Assembly (NCBI GenBank): GCA_903819975.1
Contig: CAIJFI010000014.1
Location: 1-52,685 of the forward strand
Length of the DNA stretch: 52,685 nucleotides
From: an uncultured Bacteroidota bacterium
GTDB lineage: Bacteria; Bacteroidota; Bacteroidia; Chitinophagales; Chitinophagaceae
Reading direction: 5' to 3'
Of this stretch, positions 6,581 to 14,966 are shown one piece after another. The notes under the pieces are model-generated. The model saw only the letters and a program-made list of their open reading frames with translations. It had not been told where the DNA came from and did not search any database. The translations under genes were made by a program, and so were the position numbers. How positions within the stretch are numbered: the stretch's first letter is position 1; each line of letters begins with the position of its first letter.

Positions 6581-8425
6581 TTAATAAATATTTAGTTTTG
6601 TGAAATTAAATCTTGTAAAGTATTTTGAATTTTTAGACGTTGTTAAATCATTTAAATGAATTAAGATGTCATCTTTTCCTAACCAAGATTTGATTGCAAT
6701 CATATTTTTTGATTTGGTGCTTATTATTTTTCTATGCGTTCTGTAGGCTTCAATTTTTTGAGAATTTCTCTTATCTAAAATTATATAGTTATTTAACGAT
6801 ATACTTGCATCTTTAGTAATTTTGCTTATACTTGCTTTTGATGTATTATTTTTAAAATAATCATCAATTTTAAACCTATTAATTGTAGATGTATTTTCCA
6901 CATATATAATAGAAAAATATTGATTATGTAAAATCACTTCAATTTTATTAATGAATAACTTTATATATTTTTTTAATAGCTCTTTTGAATCTTCAATTTT
7001 TAAAAGATTTTCGCCTATTGACTTGAATATATTTTTGTGATTTTCGCTTTTAATAGTTTTTTCTACTTCTAGTTTATAAATCTCATTTTCTATTTCGCCT
7101 TTACTTTTATCTAGTTTTTCAACTTTTGAATATATTATATCAACAAAATCAATCTCTTCTATATTTTTTAACATATTGAAATTATTAAACCTTTTTTTCA
7201 AGTTAAGTATTGCTGAGTTTATCTGTTCTCTTTGCTTATATAAATTTTCTAATTTAATTCCATTTTCTATCACTTCTTTATCTGGATTAAAAGCTGAAAT
7301 AATTTTAGAAAGTGCAGTTAAATCAGTTTTAATTAAGCACCAAATTGCACTATCTAGCATTGACATACTAACCGATTGCTTATTAACACAATTATTTGTA
7401 CCACTTCGGCTACTGCATCTATAACTACTAGTATTTCTACCTTTATTTTTTCTATAGTTGCCAGTAAAATGACTTTTACACTTATTGCAATTAATAAGTT
7501 TTGATAAAATTGTAATGTTTTTTGTTGATTTATCAATTTTAGAATTATTTTCCTTTAGTCTCATTTGACATAAATCGTAAGTGTCTTTACTAATTATAAG
7601 AGGATACTTTATCTTATTATTTGAGATAATATATTCTGCTTCTGCTCCGCCTTCTTGAAAATTCTTATTTTTTCTTTTATTATTAGTAATCTTTTCTCCA
7701 GTATAACCCTCTTCTTTAAGTAGCTTATTGATATTTCTTTTACTATGTGTATATTTTGGATATCCAAGTTTTAAGCACTCTAAAGCAATTTTCTTAATAG
7801 ACATTCTCTTCTCATAAACATTTGAACCTTGCAAGTACCATTTAAAAATTTCTCTTACAATATTTGCATTTACTTCATCTATGACAAGAGTTGTCCTTTT
7901 AGGAGTACCTTCCAAAGTAATCCTTTTATACCCAAACAAAGTTTTACCTGAAATTGAATACCCCGACTCCATTAATACTTTTTTTGCTCTACTAAACCTC
8001 TCTTTTTTCTGTTTTATTTCAGCTTCTGCAAATAGCCCATACATACTAAACATCAATTCACCTGATGTAGATACACTACCATTATCTTCCAGCAGTGAGT
8101 ATCCAACATCCTTTACATATAGCTGTATTTTATTAGCAATAAACCATTCTTTAATTTGATGCAAAACACTTTGCCTCCTTCCTAGCCTTGAAATTTCAGT
8201 TGCAAATACAACGTTGTATTTTGGATTATCTTTTATAAAAGCAAACAAAGTGTTTGTACCACTTTTTTTATCTAAATCTATTAAGCCACTTTCTTTAGTT
8301 TCAATTATCTCTAGATTAGTGTAACCACGCTCATTTGCATATTTCCTTAAGTCTTCAACCTGTGGTTCGGCATCTTGAGATAATGTACTTACTCTAACTA
8401 ATAGTATTGCGTATTTCTCCTTCAT
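6581..8425 (-). CDS. Large serine recombinase (site-specific integrase)
   Basis: The 614-residue protein has the large serine recombinase order of domains. The catalytic resolvase-type domain covers about residues 5-155, with nucleophile Ser13 in LLVRVSTLSQ and the arginine stretch ATEISRLGRRQ. A recombinase domain follows (about 165-300), then a zinc ribbon with paired cysteines (CNKC at about 313-316 and two more near 337 and 346). Next is a long Lys/Glu-rich region (about 385-480) fitting the coiled coil that controls directionality, and a C-terminal tail. Such enzymes integrate elements at a specific attB through a short core. It starts about 54 bases from the right inverted repeat, the classic place of an integrase beside its attP, so it is the best candidate for the enzyme that entered comM. 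No separate directionality factor is recognised; it could be one of the small cargo proteins. Confidence 0.93.
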   Translation of the reverse strand: MKEKYAILLVRVSTLSQDAEPQVEDLRKYANERGYTNLEIIETKESGLIDLDKKSGTNTLFAFIKDNPKYNVVFATEISRLGRRQSVLHQIKEWFIANKIQLYVKDVGYSLLEDNGSVSTSGELMFSMYGLFAEAEIKQKKERFSRAKKVLMESGYSISGKTLFGYKRITLEGTPKRTTLVIDEVNANIVREIFKWYLQGSNVYEKRMSIKKIALECLKLGYPKYTHSKRNINKLLKEEGYTGEKITNNKRKNKNFQEGGAEAEYIISNNKIKYPLIISKDTYDLCQMRLKENNSKIDKSTKNITILSKLINCNKCKSHFTGNYRKNKGRNTSSYRCSSRSGTNNCVNKQSVSMSMLDSAIWCLIKTDLTALSKIISAFNPDKEVIENGIKLENLYKQREQINSAILNLKKRFNNFNMLKNIEEIDFVDIIYSKVEKLDKSKGEIENEIYKLEVEKTIKSENHKNIFKSIGENLLKIEDSKELLKKYIKLFINKIEVILHNQYFSIIYVENTSTINRFKIDDYFKNNTSKASISKITKDASISLNNYIILDKRNSQKIEAYRTHRKIISTKSKNMIAIKSWLGKDDILIHLNDLTTSKNSKYFTRFNFTKLNIY

Positions 8426-8446
8426 AATTTAACTATTTTGATAGTG

Positions 8447-8454
8447 CAAATTTA
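8447..8454 (-). promoter_or_regulatory. Possible promoter -7 box (TAAATTTG) for the large integrase
   Basis: The minus strand reads TAAATTTG, matching the Bacteroidota primary-sigma -7 consensus TAnnTTTG, about 20 bases before the integrase start codon at 8425. A clear -33 TTG is not seen. It lies between the attachment site and the gene, inside the element. Confidence 0.35.
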
Positions 8455-8472
8455 TTAAATTATTAGTATAGT

Positions 8473-8493
8473 ATATATGTTACCTATTTAAAT
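8473..8493. repeat. Right attachment junction: inverted repeat GTTACCTAT plus core AAT
   Basis: GTTACCTAT at 8479-8487 is the exact inverse of the left-end 9-mer, and AAT at 8491-8493 repeats the left core. comM codons continue directly from here (complement of 8494 onward reads TTA for Leu). Joining the two ends in a circle would give an imperfect palindrome centred on the core, as expected of a serine integrase attP. Confidence 0.75.
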
Positions 8494-9150
8494 TAAATTG
8501 TGGCCACCAGCACTTGCTATTTCAAGCGCACGCTTACAATGTGCTTGTCCTTTTATGTCTTCTAATTTTGGAAGGGTAGTATTAATGATGGCTTTATCGT
8601 AATCGCAGATTGCCTGATCATTAATTGCTGCACTTAAATTCCCTTGTTTTAAAAAATGTACTACTTGGCTTAATTGACTAAAGCCGAAAACAGGAATTCC
8701 TTCAATGATGCTGGCTTCCTGCACATTTTGAATAGGTAGAATTATTGCACGCAAACCCTCGGATTTTGCTTTTATGACCATGGCTAATACACCTTTAATG
8801 GGATAAAGTAAACCATCTAAGCCCAGCTCACCCATTATGAGTAATTCATTTAAGGGAACAAAACTGTCTAATTGTTCAGATGCCGCAATGAGTCCAATGG
8901 CAATTGGTAAATCAAAAGCTGCACCCGTTTTTTTAAGATCTGCAGGGGAAAGGTTCACCAACACTTTGGTTCTTGGCATATGAAAACCATTGGCTTTAAT
9001 AGCACTTTCGGTGCGGTCTAAACTTTCTTTAATCGCACTATCGGGTAGGCCAACAATACTGTAACCCTGTCCCATACTTACATTAATTTCAATGGTAATG
9101 GTGATGGCTTCAATGCCTAATAAAGCACTTCCTTTAATTTTTACGAGCAT
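8488..9150 (-). pseudogene. comM: comM/yifB, N-terminal part, cut by the mobile element
   Basis: The 220 codons match the N-terminal part of ComM (YifB): the Lon-like S5-fold domain with IEAITITIEINVSMGQGYSIVGLPDSAIKES split over the opening strand, VLVNLSPADLKKTGAAFDLPIA, and IMGELGLDGLLYPIKGVL. It ends in LEDIKGQAHCKRALEIASAGGHNLI and runs into a TAA at 8488-8490 contributed by the element. The remaining 299 codons are at 792-1691. The native start and probably the native promoter are here (9151-9219 upstream), so a truncated protein without the ATPase motor may be made. The break falls immediately before the Walker A loop. Confidence 0.93.
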
Positions 9151-9219
9151 TTTGTTTTGCTCAAAATATAGGCATTGTAAATAGCTTACAGCAAAGTAAA
9201 ACTACTGCGAATTTAAATG

Positions 9220-10533
9220 TTAAATATTGTCGAGTAAATCAACAACCCCTTCCCTTTCTAAAATTAGATAGCCAATTCTATCCTGACTAATACCCGGGGT
9301 GAGGTGGTATTGAAAATGCAATTGCTTGTCTTTTACTTCTGTTTCAAAATAATTGAATTGAATATTCTGGTGCTTAGTTAATTGATCACTTATTTCATAT
9401 AAATGGGTAGATAGAATAAAAATGCTACTGCGTATTTTTTGTAACCCCTCAATCACTTTTGTGCTACATTTCATAGCATCTAAAATATTAGTGCCTTTAA
9501 AAAGCTCGTCTATAAGAACGCAGTTCTTTTTACCATCATTAATTTTAATCAAAGTGTTTTTAATTCTTTGTACCTCGTTGTAAAAATAGCTTTCTCCTTT
9601 TACTACATTGTCTGCAATATTCAAATTAGTGATAAGGCCATCCATTACAGTCATGGTTATTTTATTTGCAGGGGCGCCCATTCCAATATGAGATAGGTAT
9701 ACCACAATACCAATGGTTTTTATGAATGTACTTTTCCCGGCCATATTAGCACCAGTAAGAAACAAAAAGTTTTTAGTTGGTGAGAGTGTAAGATCGTTGC
9801 CTACTGCATTTTCAACCAATGGATGTACTGCTTGTTCAACAGCCAAATAAGGTTTTGAGTCGTCTATCCAATTGGGAAATTGGAAATGATAAATTTGGTT
9901 TGCTTTTGCCAAGCTGTATAATGCGTCTAGATCATAAAAATAATCTAGTAGTATTTTTATATTATTCTTGTAATGGTATAGAAAAAAATAGCCCAGACTC
10001 AAAAATTGCTGTGGGCTTGTAATTTTGTCTTTACTTTTAAGAGATGCGAGTTGAGGATGTTGAATTATTTTATTAATATTCCCAACCATTTTTTCGATAA
10101 CTGGATTGTCATTAGCCTTTTCAAATAATGCAATAAAGTCCATTAAGCTCTGAATAAATAAAACCAAATGTTCTACCGAATATTGAATTAGGGAGTAGTC
10201 GGCTTTATTCCAAAATTGATACCAATAGGCACTAGGTAAACTTATTTGTGTTGGAATAGTTTTGAAACCGGTTTCAAAAAATTTTTCAATTACCAGGCAG
10301 GTGCCATTAGTAATTTTCATAGCGTCCACCTGCTGCATATTTTGAATAAACAATTCTAGCGCTTTTTGTCTTTCAATAATATGGCTCAATTCACCTATTG
10401 GATGGTACAAGTATTTATCTAATTGCACTTTGCCTCCATTAGACTTGCAAAAATTTAAATGATGCGCAAGGCCTAAATGGTCTTCGCTATCAAATAAGCC
10501 AATATCCTGCAATGTAATTTTGTCAACTTGCAT
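9220..10533 (-). CDS. MutS-family ATPase (short MutS-like protein)
   Basis: The 437-residue protein ends in a MutS-type ABC ATPase (about residues 235-437): Walker A in TGANMAGKSTFIKTIG, the conserved NIADNVVKGESYFYNEVQR stretch, Walker B in CVLIDELFKGT, and a D-loop/H-loop STHLYE. The upstream 230 residues are a helical lever/clamp-like region. The mismatch-recognition and connector domains of true MutS and the Smr nuclease of MutS2 are absent. Bacteroidota carry such short MutS-like proteins in addition to MutS; their role (recombination intermediates, ribosome or DNA structure sensing) is not established. It lies upstream of comM on the same strand with a 69-base gap. Confidence 0.8.
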   Translation of the reverse strand: MQVDKITLQDIGLFDSEDHLGLAHHLNFCKSNGGKVQLDKYLYHPIGELSHIIERQKALELFIQNMQQVDAMKITNGTCLVIEKFFETGFKTIPTQISLPSAYWYQFWNKADYSLIQYSVEHLVLFIQSLMDFIALFEKANDNPVIEKMVGNINKIIQHPQLASLKSKDKITSPQQFLSLGYFFLYHYKNNIKILLDYFYDLDALYSLAKANQIYHFQFPNWIDDSKPYLAVEQAVHPLVENAVGNDLTLSPTKNFLFLTGANMAGKSTFIKTIGIVVYLSHIGMGAPANKITMTVMDGLITNLNIADNVVKGESYFYNEVQRIKNTLIKINDGKKNCVLIDELFKGTNILDAMKCSTKVIEGLQKIRSSIFILSTHLYEISDQLTKHQNIQFNYFETEVKDKQLHFQYHLTPGISQDRIGYLILEREGVVDLLDNI

Positions 10534-10557
10534 TCCTGGTAAATTAATTATAAAGGA

Positions 10558-11898
10558 TTATCCACGGGTAAATTGTAATCTAGCGCCTTTTTGAGATTCA
10601 TTAAAATCTCCTAAATGGTAAACTAAATTTCCATTTACAAATGTGCTATTTACTTGATAAGGGAAGCTTGTGCCCTGAAGTGGACTCCATCCGCACTTAT
10701 ACAAAATATTCTCTTTTGTAATGGTGTATGGGTTTTCAGACACCAGGACTAAGTCGGCATGGTAACCTTCTCTTATAAAACCACGGTCTTTAATTTGAAA
10801 ACAGGTAGCAACTGCATGACTCATTTTTTCTACCACTTTCTCCATGCTTATTTTCCCTTCCTTTACATACTTTAACATGAGCATTAATGAATGTTGAACA
10901 AGTGGTAGACCAGCATGTGCATGAATATAATCTTCCTGCTTTTCCTCCCAGGTATGAGGGGCATGATCGGTTGCAATAATATCCAATCTATCATCTAGTA
11001 AGCCTTCCCATAAAGCTTTTTTATTTTCAGGTGCTTTAATGGCTGGATTACATTTAATTAAGTTTCCTAATTGCGAATAATCCTCCGATGTGAAATGCAA
11101 ATGATGTACACATACTTCGGATGTTATGCGCTTGTCGGCTAGTGGACGAAGGTTGGAGAACAATTGCAATTCTTTTGCAGTACTTATATGTAAAATATGC
11201 AGTCTGGTGTCAAATTTCTGTGCAAGCTTTATGGCTTTCCAAGATGATTCAAAACAAGCTTCTTCGTTTCTTATAATAGGATGATCCGATGGTTCTAAAT
11301 GTTGCTTAACTGCTTCTAATGCTGCTTTATTCTTTTTAATAATACTTTCTTCCTCGCAATGTGTTGCAATTAATAGCTCCGATTTGCTAAAAATATTTTC
11401 AAGAATTAATGGGTTATCAACTAGTAAATTGCCAGTTGAGGAACCCATAAATATTTTAATGCCGCAAACGTCATTCTTCTTATGATTTGTCTTTAATACT
11501 TCCTCTAAGTTTTCCTGTGAGGTTCCCATAAAGAAAGAATAATTTGCTAAAGATGTTTCAGCGCCAATTGCATATTTAGCTTCTAATAATTCCTGCGTAA
11601 AAGTAGGGGGATTGGTATTTGGCATTTCCATAAAACTGGTTACACCACCTGCTACTGCTGCTTTTGATTCGGTATATATATTGGCTTTATGTGTTAATCC
11701 TGGTTCTCTAAAGTGAACTTGATCGTCAATAGCACCTGGCAATAAAAACTGGTTTTCGCCATTAATTTCAATTACATTTTCCGATGTATTCAAATTGGAC
11801 CCTATCTTTTCTATCCTGCCATTTTTAATAAGTACATCGCCTTGAGTGCGAGCCCCCTCATTAACAATAGTTGTATTTTTTATGATATAGCTTGCCAT
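10558..11898 (-). CDS. pyrC: Dihydroorotase
   Basis: The amidohydrolase converts carbamoyl-aspartate to dihydroorotate in pyrimidine synthesis. Recognisable parts are DDQVHFREPGLTHKA (metal site, residues about 60-75), FMEMPNTNP, the lysine segment CGIKIFMGSSTGN, ATHCEEES, LHILHIST, and IATDHAPHT near the C-terminus. In the first motif, where many dihydroorotases have H-x-H, the first His is Gln, so metal binding differs from the two-zinc type; I recall the same DDQVHFR in other Bacteroidota dihydroorotases. The start is placed at MASYIIKN (11898) rather than five codons upstream at 11913, to avoid overlapping the porT-like stop. About 446 residues, normal for this class. Confidence 0.88.
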   Translation of the reverse strand: MASYIIKNTTIVNEGARTQGDVLIKNGRIEKIGSNLNTSENVIEINGENQFLLPGAIDDQVHFREPGLTHKANIYTESKAAVAGGVTSFMEMPNTNPPTFTQELLEAKYAIGAETSLANYSFFMGTSQENLEEVLKTNHKKNDVCGIKIFMGSSTGNLLVDNPLILENIFSKSELLIATHCEEESIIKKNKAALEAVKQHLEPSDHPIIRNEEACFESSWKAIKLAQKFDTRLHILHISTAKELQLFSNLRPLADKRITSEVCVHHLHFTSEDYSQLGNLIKCNPAIKAPENKKALWEGLLDDRLDIIATDHAPHTWEEKQEDYIHAHAGLPLVQHSLMLMLKYVKEGKISMEKVVEKMSHAVATCFQIKDRGFIREGYHADLVLVSENPYTITKENILYKCGWSPLQGTSFPYQVNSTFVNGNLVYHLGDFNESQKGARLQFTRG

Positions 11899-11902
11899 TA
11901 TA

Positions 11903-12658
11903 TTAGTTCTCAATATGCAAGGTGAAATAAATAAAATTAGAAGTGATTTTATCTAAGCTTGTGACAAGTGGAAATTTAGGATCACTTACTTTTCTAAGAT
12001 CACGTAATCCGTAACTAAATTTCACTTCTGGTGAAATGGTTGCATATCTTAAATAAAAACTTAAACCAAGTCCTAATTCATAAGCCATATCTGTTCCTTT
12101 AATCACATTTGGATATGCTTGCGTGGTATTCACAGTTGCAGATTTTTCAGCGCCAAGGTCAAAGCCAAACTTAATACCTGTTAAAAGGTAGTGACGCATT
12201 ATTTCTGGAAATTTAAACGCGTTATATCTATCTGATTGAATTTTAAAACCAACTGGAAGGTCAATAATTACAGAAGGTATAGCATAAGTTTGTGCGCCCG
12301 GATTAGTAAGCGAATTAGTTGTGTAAGTAAATGTATTTCTATTGCCAGAAATTAAAAGTGTTGGGTTGGTTCTTAATAAAATACGATTTGTAAGTTTTAA
12401 AGTACCCGTAAGTCCTAGGTTTAAGTACATGGTTTGTAAAGGCTGAATAGTAGTAACAGCACCAGATTGTGTTGCTAAAAAGTTTTCAGTTCTTTTAAAA
12501 GACAAAAAGCTATTACTCATGCCCATACTCATACCTAAATAGTAAGGTAGGTCGTCATGATCTGGCTGAAATATCTCATCGGTTTGCGAAATTGCAGATA
12601 ATGCAAATCCTATAAAAACGATTGATAAAATTATTTGCTTCCGCAATAAATACTGCAT
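11903..12658 (-). CDS. porT: PorT/SprT-like outer-membrane protein of the type IX secretion system
   Basis: The 251-residue product has a signal peptide (LSIVFIGFALSAISQ) followed by alternating hydrophobic strands typical of an outer-membrane beta barrel, ending in an aromatic C-terminal strand (FIYFTLHIEN). The size and the neighbour ubiE, with which porT is linked in several Bacteroidota, support PorT/SprT, needed for type IX secretion and gliding in Porphyromonas and Flavobacterium. Motifs are weak, so a generic PorT-family barrel is the alternative. Its start overlaps the end of ubiE by 28 bases, and pyrC follows within a few bases, so the three form one transcription unit. Confidence 0.65.
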   Translation of the reverse strand: MQYLLRKQIILSIVFIGFALSAISQTDEIFQPDHDDLPYYLGMSMGMSNSFLSFKRTENFLATQSGAVTTIQPLQTMYLNLGLTGTLKLTNRILLRTNPTLLISGNRNTFTYTTNSLTNPGAQTYAIPSVIIDLPVGFKIQSDRYNAFKFPEIMRHYLLTGIKFGFDLGAEKSATVNTTQAYPNVIKGTDMAYELGLGLSFYLRYATISPEVKFSYGLRDLRKVSDPKFPLVTSLDKITSNFIYFTLHIEN

Positions 12659-13374
12659 ATTCCTAAGCTTAGTTTTTGTTGAGATACTTGTTTAAAGCCT
12701 GCGCTTTCAAATGTACTTAAAAAGGCGCTTCCTTCGGGAAAAGCAATCACACTTTTATTAAGGTAGGAATAGGCTGCTTTGTTACCGGAGAATATTTTAC
12801 CAATAGTAGGTGTTATCCATTCCATGTATAATCTATAAATAGGCTTAAACCAGAAGCTAGTGGGTTGTGAAAATTCTAAAATCACCAATTTGCTACCTGG
12901 TTTTAACACGCGGTATATTTCGGACAATCCTTTTTCAAGGTCAGCAAAATTGCGCACCCCAAATGCCACCATGGCGCCATCGAAAATTTCATTTTCAAAT
13001 GGGATATCGGTACTGTCACCCAATACCAATTGGATTTTATCAGAAAGTCCTTTTTGTTCAATTTTAATACGACCATATTGCATCATACCTTCTGAAATGT
13101 CCATACCAGTTATTTTTTCAGGATGGATGCGTTTATTGGCCATTAATGCCATATCTGCTGTTCCAGTAGCAATATCTAATAAGTGTTTTAAAGGCTGATT
13201 CCCGAAATTGGCAATTGCTTTTTTTCTCCAACCTTGGTCAATTCCAAGACTTAAAAAACGGTTTAAGAAATCATACCTTTTTGCAATTGAGTCAAACATG
13301 GTTACAACCTGTTCTTTCTTATTGGCATTGCTATCGGCAAAAGGGACAATTTTATCGTGGGCGTATTGGCTCAT
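12631..13374 (-). CDS. ubiE: Demethylmenaquinone methyltransferase
   Basis: This class I SAM-dependent methyltransferase makes the last step of menaquinone synthesis. The family signature YDFLNRFLSLGIDQGWRKKA is near the N-terminus, the SAM motif LDIATGTADMAL follows, and VAFGVRNFADLEKGLSEIYRVLKPG is typical of UbiE/MenG. About 247 residues from the Met at 13374 (MSQYAHDKIVPF); an upstream Met at 13416 would overlap the divergent rsgA start and is less likely. Menaquinone is the electron acceptor expected for the complex I encoded at the end of the window. It is the first gene of a ubiE-porT-pyrC unit. Confidence 0.92.
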   Translation of the reverse strand: MSQYAHDKIVPFADSNANKKEQVVTMFDSIAKRYDFLNRFLSLGIDQGWRKKAIANFGNQPLKHLLDIATGTADMALMANKRIHPEKITGMDISEGMMQYGRIKIEQKGLSDKIQLVLGDSTDIPFENEIFDGAMVAFGVRNFADLEKGLSEIYRVLKPGSKLVILEFSQPTSFWFKPIYRLYMEWITPTIGKIFSGNKAAYSYLNKSVIAFPEGSAFLSTFESAGFKQVSQQKLSLGICSIYCGSK

Positions 13375-13414
13375 ACTGCAAAGATATTGAATTTGTGGGT
13401 TATCTTCGTAGCTC

Positions 13415-14338
13415 ATGAAAGCTAGGGTTTATAAATCTACAGGTAGTTGGTACTCCGTTAAAACGGAGGAGGGGAAGTTTTATCAGGCTCGTATTAAAGG
13501 GGTGATAAAATTGGATAATCGTACCTCTACTAACCCTATTGCTGTTGGCGATTGGGTGGAATGTGAAGTAGAAGCGGATCAACCTACCATTATAATTTCA
13601 TCAATTCTTGACCGGGATAATTATGTCGCTAGACAGTCCCCTCACAATAAAAGACAGCAGCATATTATTGCTTCCAATTTGGACCAGTCCATTTTATTGG
13701 CAACCTTAAAATCGCCCAAAACTTCACAGGGTTTTATTGATCGTTTTTTAATTTCATGTGAGGCTTTTCATATCCCTGCTATTATCGTTTTTAATAAGTC
13801 GGATATATATGGAGAAAAGGAAATGGCTATTTATGAAATGATGAAAGAAATGTATGAAGCCATTGGTTATAAAGTTTTATTAATAAGCATTGAAAAGAAG
13901 AAAGGATTAGAAACAATACAAGCTATACTGACAAATAAAACAACCTTAGTGAGTGGACATAGCGGAGTAGGTAAATCCACTTTTATTAATTATTTATTTC
14001 CCGAATTAGATATTGATACACAGGAAGTAAGCGAGTGGAGTGGCAAGGGAATGCATACAACAACTTTTGCACAGATGTATGATTTGCCAACAGGTGGTTC
14101 GGTTATTGATACGCCGGGTATGCGTGAATTAGGCCTAGTTAATTTAGAGAAAGAAGAATTAGCACAATATTTTCCAGAGATGCGTGAAAAAATGAGTGGC
14201 TGTCAATTTAATAATTGCCAACACATTAATGAGCCGGGTTGCGCTGTGAAAGCCTCGGTGGAAAAGGGTTTGATTACAGAAGCACGCTTTTTTAGCTATG
14301 TAGATTTATGGCATGGTATTGAGACTTATAAGTATTAG
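13415..14338 (+). CDS. rsgA: Ribosome small subunit-dependent GTPase A
   Basis: This is a circularly permuted GTPase acting in late 30S maturation. An N-terminal OB-fold (about 1-70) is followed by the G4 motif FNKSD, then G1 SGHSGVGKSTFIN and G3 DTPGM, in the permuted order. A C-terminal zinc knuckle reads CQFNNCQHINEPGC. The 307 residues are the usual length. It is divergent from ubiE with about 40 bases between start codons. Confidence 0.95.
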   Translation: MKARVYKSTGSWYSVKTEEGKFYQARIKGVIKLDNRTSTNPIAVGDWVECEVEADQPTIIISSILDRDNYVARQSPHNKRQQHIIASNLDQSILLATLKSPKTSQGFIDRFLISCEAFHIPAIIVFNKSDIYGEKEMAIYEMMKEMYEAIGYKVLLISIEKKKGLETIQAILTNKTTLVSGHSGVGKSTFINYLFPELDIDTQEVSEWSGKGMHTTTFAQMYDLPTGGSVIDTPGMRELGLVNLEKEELAQYFPEMREKMSGCQFNNCQHINEPGCAVKASVEKGLITEARFFSYVDLWHGIETYKY

Positions 14339-14395
14339 CTTGCTAGCAATACAATATTCAAGCACTTTTATATAAGTTATTATTTTTAAGAGCTT

Positions 14396-14932
14396 CTACT
14401 CTTTCGGGGCTTCGTTGGCGTCTTCAAACCAACTTGCATATTTCACATAATTATTTGAGATACGATTAATCTCTCCATTTATTAATTCTTCACTTACTGT
14501 TTTTACTTTTTTTGCAGGAACACCGGCGTAAATACAACCAGCTTCCACAATAGTGCCTTCTAATACAACAGCACCTGCTGCAACAATTGCATTTGAGTGA
14601 ACAACACATCCATCCATAACAATACTGCCCATTCCTATTAATACATTGTCATGAATAGTGCAACCATGCACCATCGCATTATGTCCTATAGATACATTAT
14701 TGCCAATATTTGTGGGGTGCTTTAAATAGGTACAATGTATAATGGCTCCATCTTGTACATTTACTTTATTACCCATCTTAATATAATGCACATCGCCTCT
14801 GATAACAGCATTAAACCAAACCGAGCAATCATTGCCCATAACTACGTCTCCAACGATGGTAGCATTAGGAGCTACGAAACAATTTTCACCAAATTGAGGA
14901 TCTTTCCCTTGAACTGCTAGTATGGTTGCCAT
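14396..14932 (-). CDS. Gamma-carbonic anhydrase family protein (left-handed beta-helix)
   Basis: The protein is built of hexapeptide repeats (for example VAPNATIVGDVVMG and GNNVSIGHNAMVHG), the left-handed beta helix of the gamma-carbonic anhydrase/YrdA family. Three metal-binding histidines are visible in IIHC, GHNAMVHG. Members bind zinc or iron, and many are not proven carbonic anhydrases. The start is best put at MATILAVQG (14932); a Met 17 codons upstream lies in the region shared with the divergent aminotransferase promoter. About 178 residues. Confidence 0.85.
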   Translation of the reverse strand: MATILAVQGKDPQFGENCFVAPNATIVGDVVMGNDCSVWFNAVIRGDVHYIKMGNKVNVQDGAIIHCTYLKHPTNIGNNVSIGHNAMVHGCTIHDNVLIGMGSIVMDGCVVHSNAIVAAGAVVLEGTIVEAGCIYAGVPAKKVKTVSEELINGEINRISNNYVKYASWFEDANEAPKE

Positions 14933-14966
14933 AAAAATGCGACTTTTGTACTGCAATTTACTAGTA

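Larger units (their letters stand above)
1692..8493. mobile_element. 6.8-kb serine-recombinase element integrated in comM
   Basis: The element interrupts comM between the codons for I and M of ...GGHNLI/MVGPPGAGKT. Both junctions carry the trinucleotide AAT on the plus strand (1692-1694 and 8491-8493; ATT in gene sense), a plausible crossover core, so one unit is about 6,799 bp. Just inside the ends are inverted 9-mers, ATAGGTAAC (1699-1707) and GTTACCTAT (8479-8487). Two serine recombinase genes lie at the two ends, 1738-2352 and 6581-8425, and no transposase or tyrosine integrase is seen. The cargo is clearly more AT-rich than the flanking genes and its proteins are mostly small and unrecognised. 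No conjugation, replication or capsid genes are present, so it is at most a mobilisable or satellite-type element. comM is a known insertion target of other elements, for example AbaR islands in Acinetobacter. Confidence 0.9.

Noticed and set aside
792..9150. The two comM parts as independent functional genes
   Set aside because: They join exactly in frame at a core duplication, with recombinases between; each lacks an essential half.
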